Below, one piece after another: positions 57,590 to 64,000 of a stretch of DNA of 64,000 nt. Position numbers and translations under genes: made by a program. The stretch covers positions 372,001 to 436,000 of the forward strand of contig JACJYC010000005.1 in the NCBI GenBank assembly GCA_020636325.1, written 5' to 3'. Within the stretch, counting starts at the first letter, position 1; each line of letters opens with the position of its first letter. The stretch is from Lewinellaceae bacterium. Lineage in GTDB: Bacteria > Bacteroidota > Bacteroidia > Chitinophagales > Saprospiraceae. The notes under the pieces were generated by a model, which did no database searches, was not told the DNA's origin, and saw nothing but the letters and a program-made list of their open reading frames with translations.

Positions 57590-58402
57590 ATGAAAAGCAA
57601 AATGGATAAAAGAGCCTTCGGGCCATGGGCGCTTGTCACAGGGGCTTCCTCCGGCATAGGCAAGGAGTTCGCGATACAATTGGCCGCATCCGGCATCCAC
57701 CTCGTACTGGTTGCCCGCAGGCTGTCCTTGCTGGAGACATTGGGACAACAACTTCAAAAACAATACGGCATCCAATACCGGGCAATCGGAGCGGATTTGG
57801 CCGACGAAAGCGCATTGGCCCGGATTTTACAAGTGACCGAACCGCTCGATATAGGCCTGGTGGTCTCCAACGCAGGGGCCGGCGCTCCGGGTGAATTCAT
57901 TGATAAAAAACAGGAAGACCTCCTGAAAATGGTCAACACCAGTGTGATTGCCCACTTGAAAATAGCGCATCATTTCGGCAGGTTGCTGGCCGAAAAAAAG
58001 CGGGGCGGCATCATCCTGGTTTCCGCCATGGGCGCTGACCGCGGTTTACCGTTCATGGCCAACGACGCAGGAACCCGTGCCTATATCAGAAGCCTCGGAT
58101 TGGGGTTGCATGAAGAATTGAAAAGGCACGGGGTGCGGGTAACCGTGCTCATACCCTCCCCTACCGATACGCCGATCGTAGAACAACTGGGCTTCCAGCC
58201 GGAGAAAATGCCCATGAAGCCGATTTCGGTGGAACAATGCGTGGTCGAAACCCTGATCGCCCACAAAAAGAACCGGCCGAGCATCATTCCCGGTCGTCTG
58301 TACCGTTTGATGGATGCGTTGACGCCGGATGCATTGGCCAGAAAAATGTTCGGGAAGCTGCTGGCGGAGGGGAACGGGATTCGGTGGCGGATTGAACAGT
58401 AA
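57590..58402 (+). CDS. short-chain dehydrogenase-like protein lacking the catalytic Ser-Tyr-Lys
   Basis: A 270-residue Rossmann-fold protein of the SDR family (DltE/YqjQ-like). The cofactor motif WALVTGASSGIGKEFA and the structural VSNAGAG are intact. In the active site the usual N-V-S-S is LVSA, and at +13 and +17, where Tyr and Lys belong in Y-x-x-x-K, the sequence reads DAGTR (MANDAGTRAYIRSL). All three catalytic residues are therefore replaced while cofactor binding looks preserved, which suggests a nucleotide-sensing or structural role. A second ATG at 57602 is an alternative start. It follows the AraC gene. Confidence 0.85.
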   Translation: MKSKMDKRAFGPWALVTGASSGIGKEFAIQLAASGIHLVLVARRLSLLETLGQQLQKQYGIQYRAIGADLADESALARILQVTEPLDIGLVVSNAGAGAPGEFIDKKQEDLLKMVNTSVIAHLKIAHHFGRLLAEKKRGGIILVSAMGADRGLPFMANDAGTRAYIRSLGLGLHEELKRHGVRVTVLIPSPTDTPIVEQLGFQPEKMPMKPISVEQCVVETLIAHKKNRPSIIPGRLYRLMDALTPDALARKMFGKLLAEGNGIRWRIEQ

Positions 58403-58447
58403 GCTGTTGTTTCGGGGCGGGTCCTTGTTTTTTCGCCAAAACCGGGA

Positions 58448-58455
58448 TATATTTG
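58448..58455 (+). promoter_or_regulatory. -7 box (TATATTTG) of the N-acetyltransferase gene
   Basis: Perfect TAnnTTTG match ending only 4 bases before the ATG at 58460, so the transcript would be leaderless or nearly so. Confidence 0.5.
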
Positions 58456-58459
58456 AGAA

Positions 58460-59209
58460 ATGGACACCCAACCCTACCTCAACAGAATAAACTTCCAATC
58501 CAAACCCGAAGTCTCAAAAGCCGCGTTATTTGAACTTCAACACCGGCATTTATTGCACATCCCTTTCGAAAACCTGGACATCCACTACCATACCCCGATA
58601 GCGCTCGACCTTCAAAAGATCTATCGCAAAATCGTGCCGTCCAAAAGAGGCGGCTTTTGCTATGAGCTCAACGGCCTGTTCAACGAACTGCTGCAAGCCA
58701 TCGGGTTCGATACCTTTTTGATCTCGGCGCGGGTGCACGGGGAAAACGGCCGCTACAGCCCGGAATTCGACCATATGGCCATCGTTGCAACCGTTGAAGG
58801 GCGATCCTATCTGGTGGATGCGGGATTCGGTAAATTTTCGTTGGAACCCCTGGAAATTGTCCTGGATGCGCCCCAAACGGACCCAGCCGGCGTGTTCATG
58901 GTCGACCGGCATGAAGCCGGCTATTACCGGGTCAGCAGTCAGGAAAACGGCAACTGGTCGCCTGAGTATATTTTCAAGCTGGAAGAACGGCAACTGGCGG
59001 ATTTCGAACCGCGGTGCGCGTTCCAGCAATCCAGCGAAGACGCCCACTTTACCAGAAAAAAGGTAATTTCGATCGCCCGGCCCAATGGCAGGATCACCCT
59101 CAACAACGACACGCTTAAAATCGCGGAAGGCGGCGAGGTCCGGACCGTCGAATTTGAGGAAACGGAATTTGAACGGTACCTGGAGACGTATTTTGGGGTT
59201 GTTTTGTGA
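58460..59209 (+). CDS. arylamine N-acetyltransferase
   Basis: A 249-residue acetyl-CoA-dependent enzyme. The catalytic triad is complete: Cys67 in RGGFCYELNGLF, His105 in FDHMAIV and Asp120 in YLVDAGFGKFS. The N-terminal PFENLDIHYHTPI block is also canonical. NAT enzymes acetylate arylamines and hydrazines and take part in xenobiotic detoxification. The start at 58460 lies 4 bases after a perfect -7 box and the next Met is at residue 105, so leaderless translation is suggested. Confidence 0.93.
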   Translation: MDTQPYLNRINFQSKPEVSKAALFELQHRHLLHIPFENLDIHYHTPIALDLQKIYRKIVPSKRGGFCYELNGLFNELLQAIGFDTFLISARVHGENGRYSPEFDHMAIVATVEGRSYLVDAGFGKFSLEPLEIVLDAPQTDPAGVFMVDRHEAGYYRVSSQENGNWSPEYIFKLEERQLADFEPRCAFQQSSEDAHFTRKKVISIARPNGRITLNNDTLKIAEGGEVRTVEFEETEFERYLETYFGVVL

Positions 59210-59333
59210 GAGCGGGTGTTAGGGAGGGGATATGAGGGTTTGCACGCCATGGCCATTAAAAGCAGTAATTGCCCCAGGGCAACTTTTTCCCGGAAAATTA
59301 GTCGGAATTTTACCGGCTCAAAAACACCCATTC

Positions 59334-59981
59334 ATGTACGATCTTCCCTATCACAAGGAAAAGGATGAACAGGCTGTAAAGGCCTTCATCGACCAGCATC
59401 CGTTTGCTTTCCTGACCGGATGCGATGCCGGCAACAGACCCGTAGCGACCCAGGTACCGGTCTTCATCGAGGAACGCGACGGCCGAAAGATCCTGAGCGG
59501 CCATATCATGAAAAATACGGATCACCATCAGGCTTTTCTGCAAAATGAAAATGTCCTCGCGGTTTTTACCGGCCGGCATACCTACGTCAGCGCCACCTGG
59601 TACAGCAACCCGCATACGGCTTCCACCTGGAACTTCATGAGCGTACACGCCCGGGGCGTAATCCGGTTTCTGGAGGAGGCCGCCCTGGAAGAGATCCTCC
59701 GGAAAACAACGCTCCATTTTGAGAACTACAACCCGGAATCCACCACCATTTTTGACAACCTTCCGCGCACCTATACGGAAAGGCTCATGAAAGCCATCGC
59801 GGGCTTTGAGATCGAGGTCACCGGATTGGACACCGTTTTCAAACTGAGCCAGGACCGGGACGCCGAAAGCTACCGCAACATCATCGAAAAGCTGAACGAA
59901 CAAGGGGAAGACGGCCGCGTGATCGCCGCTGAAATGGAAAAGAGGACGAACCAGGTTTTTCCCGATCAACTGGACCGGTAA
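59334..59981 (+). CDS. FMN-binding negative transcriptional regulator, PaiB family
   Basis: A 215-residue split-barrel protein starting MYDLPYHKEKDEQAVKAFID, with HPFAFLTGCDAGNRPVATQV, LSGHIMKNTDHHQAF, HTYVSATWYSNPHTASTWNF and GFEIEVTGLDTVFKLSQDR, the standard PaiB blocks. PaiB was described as a repressor of sporulation and protease genes in Bacillus; its flavin-binding fold suggests redox or haem-related chemistry. The frame opens at 59232; the ATG at 59334 is the family start. Its stop codon overlaps the start of the Crp/Fnr gene. Confidence 0.9.
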   Translation: MYDLPYHKEKDEQAVKAFIDQHPFAFLTGCDAGNRPVATQVPVFIEERDGRKILSGHIMKNTDHHQAFLQNENVLAVFTGRHTYVSATWYSNPHTASTWNFMSVHARGVIRFLEEAALEEILRKTTLHFENYNPESTTIFDNLPRTYTERLMKAIAGFEIEVTGLDTVFKLSQDRDAESYRNIIEKLNEQGEDGRVIAAEMEKRTNQVFPDQLDR

Positions 59982-60547
59982 TGGAGCCGGCGTTGAAAGC
60001 ATTTTTTGGGCAATACGGCCATCTCCCCCAGCCGGGCATGGAGGAATTGCTGGGCAGATTCCAGGTAAAGGCCGTGAGAAAAGGAGAGCTTCTATTGGCC
60101 CAAGGCCAGGTTTGCAACAAGCTTTTTTTTGTAAAAAAAGGTTGCCTCAGGCTGTACTATATAGCCCGCGATATAGAGATCACCGTGTGGTTTTCTTTTG
60201 AGCACAATTCCGCCATCGAGCTTTCGAGCTTCCTCAGCGGCGCCCCATCCGACTATTTTCTGGAAGCCGTCGAGGAAAGTGAGGTTTTATTCCTGCACAA
60301 ATCGGAACTTGAACAGATCTGCGAACGGCATCCCGATATGGAAAAGATCATGCGCGCGTTCTGGGAGGATGTCATCCTGAATTTGCTCCGCCGATTTACA
60401 GCCTTACAAAAAGATTCCGCAGAAAAACGCTACCTTGACCTGATGGATCAGCCGGTGTATCTGCAAAGGATACCGCAAAAATACCTGGCGTCCTATATCG
60501 GCGTTACGCCCACATCGCTGAGCCGGATCCGAGGGAAGATCCGGTAG
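59981..60547 (+). CDS. Crp/Fnr-family transcriptional regulator
   Basis: A 188-residue regulator with an N-terminal cyclic-nucleotide-binding-like domain (RKGELLLAQGQVCNKLFFVK, GCLRLYYIARDIEITVWF, FEHNSAIELSSFLSG) and a short C-terminal helix-turn-helix (RIPQKYLASYIGVTPTSLSR). No Fnr-type Cys cluster is present. Its start overlaps the PaiB stop by one base (TAATG), so the two are translationally coupled. This small type is common in Bacteroidota. Confidence 0.88.
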   Translation: MEPALKAFFGQYGHLPQPGMEELLGRFQVKAVRKGELLLAQGQVCNKLFFVKKGCLRLYYIARDIEITVWFSFEHNSAIELSSFLSGAPSDYFLEAVEESEVLFLHKSELEQICERHPDMEKIMRAFWEDVILNLLRRFTALQKDSAEKRYLDLMDQPVYLQRIPQKYLASYIGVTPTSLSRIRGKIR

Positions 60548-60693
60548 GCCGGTGTGTAATGGGTTGATGCTCTTCAATGCTGTCAAACACTAAGCAAATG
60601 GCGTCCAATGTCCTGAATTACCGCATCGGGGACATTGCGCCCATTCTTTCAGCCGAACAATACAGCCGTCAATCATTCATAAAAACAGAACAC

Positions 60694-62157
60694 ATGCCAT
60701 TACGTGCTTTTATCCGACACCTGATCCAGCCTTCATTTTTCATCTCCACTTTGCTGCTTTTCACAGCGCTGCCTGGAAGGGCACAATTCACCATCAACGA
60801 TACCTTCGGCGACCTGACGGAATGCGACACCATGACCCGGGGCATTTTCATCGTTTGGTGGGATAAGGATTTTGACCTGACGGCTAAAGCGGACCAACTG
60901 CTGGATACCATGATCAGTTACCGGAACATCTGTTTGAACGACCTGGACATGGCCGATCCGCCGAACCCCGAAAACGGCTTTTACTACAATGTCTACCTCC
61001 ACGGCGGCGGCTTTTTCGCCCCGCAGAACTGGGGTAACGGCCAGGGTACCGACAGCAACGGGTTCCCGTTCCTGACCCTTCCCAAGGACGCCGTCAACGA
61101 CTGGGTGAATACCGCCCACGAGACCTTCCATATTTTCCAGTACAACGCCGATTCGCCCGGTTTTGCTTATTCAGGCGACAGCCAGTGGTATATCGAGGCT
61201 TCGGCCAACTGGTTTGCAGCCCGCCAAAACCCGGACAGCCCGCGCAGGTTTGTGGAGGCCGAAAGCCTGGTGAGGATGCCCCATGTCCCCTTTTGGCTGA
61301 GTTATGACAACTTCCCGGCCGATTATCCGCCCAACTGGCAGCGATACGTCCACCAATACGCCCTGGCGCTCTACCTGTACTACCTGACGGACGTAGCCGG
61401 CGTATCCGAAGACCTGATCACGGCAGGGATGTTCAGCGGTACCCTGGAGCTGCCCCAGGAATATATGTACAACACCCTGGGCGGCGCCGAATTCAGGCAA
61501 CACTTCATCGACTGGGCGGCCCATATGACCAATGATTTTGATTTCATCCCGGCCTACCAGGCAGCGACCAACCTCAACGAATGGAACGATTACGCCGACC
61601 CCGACGACGACAATGAATTCATCGCCGTATACGACAACCAAGGTTCGGGAGGTTGGGTATCCCCCGAGCCGGACAGGGTGACCAATGCCTGGTCGTTCAA
61701 TACGTTTAAACTGAACAACAGCCAGGCCGAAACCTACACCTTTGAGCTCAACGGGGATGCAACCGGAAGCTACGGCGACAACGCCTATTTCCAGGGCAAG
61801 GTATTGGTCCGCAACAGCTCAACCGGACCCGGTTTTTACGACCTTGAAATGACCGATGACACGCACGGCTCGCTCAGCCTTGCATTGACGCCTGAGGATA
61901 CGGCCGTTTACTTCATCGTTGCCGCCATGCCTGACAAGTTTGAAGACGATCACCCTTCGTTTCAACGCTTTCCCTACCAGATGAGGATCACGGCCGGGCC
62001 GGTAACGGGCGTTCTTGAAACGGACATCAAAAATACAAGATTGGAAATCAAGCGATTTAACTTCCTGGGGCAGGAGATCAACAAGGAACAAGGCGGGCTT
62101 CAGCTCATTTTGTACAACGACGGCACGGTGGAAAAACGGTATCAGGTCAATTATTAA
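60694..62157 (+). CDS. secreted HExxH metalloprotein (DUF6055-like) with possible T9SS tail
   Basis: A 487-residue exported protein (signal peptide ending near GRA-QF). The metal motif HETFH (His142, Glu143, His146) lies in AHETFHIFQY, with a Glu169 in WYIEASANWFAA, the gluzincin layout. Surrounding YNVYLHGGGFFAPQNWGNGQ and YVHQYALALYLYYL fit the DUF6055 putative peptidases. The last 40 residues (EIKRFNFLGQEINKEQGGLQ, then LILYNDGTVEKRYQ) look like a short T9SS type A tail with F-N-x-L-G-Q. Proteolytic activity is inferred. The frame opens at 60577; ATG at 60694 starts the signal peptide. Confidence 0.8.
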   Translation: MPLRAFIRHLIQPSFFISTLLLFTALPGRAQFTINDTFGDLTECDTMTRGIFIVWWDKDFDLTAKADQLLDTMISYRNICLNDLDMADPPNPENGFYYNVYLHGGGFFAPQNWGNGQGTDSNGFPFLTLPKDAVNDWVNTAHETFHIFQYNADSPGFAYSGDSQWYIEASANWFAARQNPDSPRRFVEAESLVRMPHVPFWLSYDNFPADYPPNWQRYVHQYALALYLYYLTDVAGVSEDLITAGMFSGTLELPQEYMYNTLGGAEFRQHFIDWAAHMTNDFDFIPAYQAATNLNEWNDYADPDDDNEFIAVYDNQGSGGWVSPEPDRVTNAWSFNTFKLNNSQAETYTFELNGDATGSYGDNAYFQGKVLVRNSSTGPGFYDLEMTDDTHGSLSLALTPEDTAVYFIVAAMPDKFEDDHPSFQRFPYQMRITAGPVTGVLETDIKNTRLEIKRFNFLGQEINKEQGGLQLILYNDGTVEKRYQVNY

Positions 62158-62164
62158 TAAAAGT

Positions 62165-62250
62165 CACAAAAGAAAACAAAAACCATTGATTTTGAATCCT
62201 GCCGGGATTCAAAATCAATTTAAGCTTTGTGCTCTTTTGTTTCTTTTGTG
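62165..62250. terminator. long inverted repeat / terminator between convergent genes
   Basis: Core stem ATTGATTTTGAATCC (62185-62199) with its exact complement (62205-62219) and a 5-base loop. Outer arms of about 16 bases (from CACAAAAGAAAACAAAA at 62165 to TTTTGTTTCTTTTGTG at 62235-62250) also pair, with one unpaired base. A strong bidirectional structure. Confidence 0.6.
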
Positions 62251-62349
62251 GTAAAAATATAAGAAAAAATTGTGTTGAAATATAGTCCTATTCGGTCTTC
62301 GGCGGCCTGATTGCCCTGTGGGAAATCCTTAGGAGCTACCAAAACAGTT

Positions 62350-62397
62350 GAATTGAAGCGAAAGCTTGTGATTTCTTACATGTTTTCGCTTCAATTC
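62350..62397. terminator. second inverted repeat near the T9SS gene stop
   Basis: 14-base perfect stem GAATTGAAGCGAAA (62350-62363) with 62384-62397 and a 20-base loop, 45 bases from the stop codon of the T9SS gene on the minus strand. Confidence 0.5.
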
Positions 62398-62441
62398 AGG
62401 GACGACTCATGTTAATGGTTCCTCTTCAATCTGTTGTCAAC

Positions 62442-64000
62442 CTACCTACGCCCGGCAACCACCAGCCGAAGGGCTGCTGTCCGTCCATCGGGGTTTTGTA
62501 CCCGGATGAAGTACACCCCCGGCGCCTGGCCGCTCAGGTCGAGTGCTGCGGTGCTTTCCGTTTCCGCGTCGGTTTGGAAAAGCCGGATCAATTGTCCGAA
62601 TTCATTGCGAACCTCGATCTTGACGTTTTTCCCCCAGGACGGATCGAGCGTGAGATTAGCTTGTCCATCTTCAACCGGGTTGGGCCACAATCCTGCATCG
62701 GGTAGCTGTCCGGTGTTGAATTCAGGCTGAATTCCCTCCCGGTTGCCCGCTCCAGCAGGCGGCGTGATCACGACATTGTCGAAGGTGGCGGTGACTACAC
62801 TGACGCTGTTGGCGCCGGAGGCCGTCAGCCCGATCTGGATGCAACTGCTCATAGGGATGACCACGGCGAATGAATAGATCCAGTTCACGCCATTGGCCGA
62901 ATGATACCCCTGGAAGGTATTGCCGGTCCGGACGATCCGCAACCAGCGCGAGCCGGGGGTCGGGATATACGACGGGTAAGACGCTCCGCCGGTGACAAAG
63001 CGTACGGATCTCGACAGCGCATTCCCGCCCTGGTAAACCAGCGCTACCTTTTTGGCGCCGGGCGCATCGGTTTCGCGCATGGTGATGCCGGCAAAGCCCG
63101 GCAGGGTCAATCCGGCGACATGGGCGGTGATGGAGCCGTTGCCGCAAAGGGTATGCTTGAAAAAAGCGCTCTCATCGGCAGTTGCGCCGGGCGTATAACA
63201 GCCGCTTGCAGTCAGCGTAAAGGTGCCGGTTTGCGGGTCGTAATCCGCGTTGTTGCCGTTGGCGCAGCCGATACCGTCGGGCGTTTGGGTCCAGCCGCAA
63301 GGATCGCCTGCCACGGTGACATTTGCGACACAGGAGGCTGAACGGCCGCTTTGATCCGTCGCCGTTACGGTTACCGGGATCACCGAGTCCACATTTTCGC
63401 AATCCACCGAGGCGAGGCTTGCCTGCAGACCGGCGATGCCGCAATTATCCATGGCGGCGGCCAGCTCTGCGGGGGTGATCGCAACGGTTTCGTCGCCATC
63501 GACGGTTATTGTTATATTATTGCAGGTGACCACCGGGTCGATGTTGTCTTGCACGGTCACGGTTGCCGTGCATTGGTCGGTCCCGTTACTCAAATCGGTT
63601 ACCGTCAGGGTGACCGTATTGGGTCCCAGATCAGCGCAACCGAAACTGTTCCGGTTGAGGGTCATGGAGGACATCCCGCAGGGAAAGGTGCTGCCGTTGT
63701 CGACCGCTGCGGCAGTCAGCGACCCCGTACCGCCGGCATTCAACTGGACTGTGACGTTCCGGCATATCGCATCGGGCGGCGCGCAGCAAAATTGTTGCGG
63801 ATCAGCTACAGTGACCGTGGTGGTACAGGTACTGGTCAGCTGGTTGGCCTGGTCGGTAGCCGTCAGGGTGACCGTATTGGCGCCGATATTCCCGCAGGTA
63901 AACGAATTGGGCGCGACACTGAGGCTGAGCGCTCCGCACGCGGCCGATGAATTGTTATTGACGTCCAAAGCCGAAAGCGGCGTACTTCCGTTACTGGTCA
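62442..64000 (-). CDS. T9SS-secreted multidomain surface protein, N-terminus outside window
   Basis: At least 519 residues; the frame stays open to the right edge, so the 5' end is missing. Visible from the left edge of the protein: HYR/Ig-like repeats (VTLTATDQANQLTSTCTTTV, NTVTLTVTDLSNGTDQCTAT, VTVTATDQSGRSASCVANV) rich in Cys, then a DUF1349/concanavalin-like domain (DESAFFKHTLCGNGSITAHV to TATFDNVVITP), and a T9SS type A sorting domain (GLWPNPVEDGQANLTLD to LRLVVAG). Such proteins are exported across the outer membrane and often mediate adhesion. Confidence 0.88.
   Translation of the reverse strand, partial: TSNGSTPLSALDVNNNSSAACGALSLSVAPNSFTCGNIGANTVTLTATDQANQLTSTCTTTVTVADPQQFCCAPPDAICRNVTVQLNAGGTGSLTAAAVDNGSTFPCGMSSMTLNRNSFGCADLGPNTVTLTVTDLSNGTDQCTATVTVQDNIDPVVTCNNITITVDGDETVAITPAELAAAMDNCGIAGLQASLASVDCENVDSVIPVTVTATDQSGRSASCVANVTVAGDPCGWTQTPDGIGCANGNNADYDPQTGTFTLTASGCYTPGATADESAFFKHTLCGNGSITAHVAGLTLPGFAGITMRETDAPGAKKVALVYQGGNALSRSVRFVTGGASYPSYIPTPGSRWLRIVRTGNTFQGYHSANGVNWIYSFAVVIPMSSCIQIGLTASGANSVSVVTATFDNVVITPPAGAGNREGIQPEFNTGQLPDAGLWPNPVEDGQANLTLDPSWGKNVKIEVRNEFGQLIRLFQTDAETESTAALDLSGQAPGVYFIRVQNPDGRTAALRLVVAGRR

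Overview
The window reads as a chromosomal stretch from a member of the Bacteroidota, most likely the Saprospiria (Lewinella, Haliscomenobacter or Phaeodactylibacter-like). The signs are type IX secretion (T9SS) C-terminal sorting domains on large secreted proteins, many TAnnTTTG -7 promoter boxes (the Bacteroidota sigma-A element), WG-repeat and LysM surface proteins, DUF1080 lipoproteins, and a fairly GC-rich genome with AT-rich intergenic repeats. No rRNA, tRNA, CRISPR array, transposase or phage gene was found. The genus is inference.

Layout. 0-9 kb: PqiA-like membrane protein (cut by the left edge), a lipoprotein, the NhaD antiporter, dusB and the CCA-adding enzyme (tRNA maturation), an orphan OmpR-type response regulator and a class A penicillin-binding protein. 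9.2-10.8 kb: a compact AT-rich three-gene operon of unknown function (TIGR04255-type protein plus two small proteins), the best candidate here for an undescribed system. 10.9-20.3 kb: kptA, a secreted esterase, aroB, a DUF4442 protein, sucC, a nitroreductase, purK, a dihydroorotase with an altered metal site and a 2H phosphoesterase. 20.7-28.5 kb: a giant WG-repeat protein, metK, an FAH-family hydrolase, trpS, ridA, rpmF and the DUF177 gene. 28.9-35.2 kb: a DUF885-like lipoprotein, cdd, a DUF1295 membrane protein, a LysM protein and tlyA. 35.2-36.9 kb: a 1.7-kb region without a convincing gene, holding two diverged copies of a 430-460-bp structured repeat and gene relics, followed by a solitary hisA.

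37.9-51.5 kb: T9SS beta-helix protein, erythromycin-esterase-like protein, membrane-bound LytTR regulator, NTF2-like protein, then a carbohydrate-flavoured block (two DUF1080 lipoproteins, KdaD-like FAH protein, TolB-like propeller, alpha/beta hydrolase, MFS transporter, pectinesterase). 51.7-60.5 kb: a regulator-dense block (LysR, AraC, PaiB, Crp/Fnr) around a Thermus-type isocitrate dehydrogenase. It includes a carbonic-anhydrase-like protein lacking most zinc ligands, an SDR protein lacking its catalytic triad, an arylamine N-acetyltransferase, and a decayed copy of a neighbouring hydrolase gene end. 60.7-64 kb: a secreted HExxH protein and a T9SS protein cut by the right edge.

A window-wide trait is the set of intergenic repeat arrays (short tandem units, 70-bp units, hairpins). 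They mostly sit directly 3' of stop codons and fill nearly every convergent gap.
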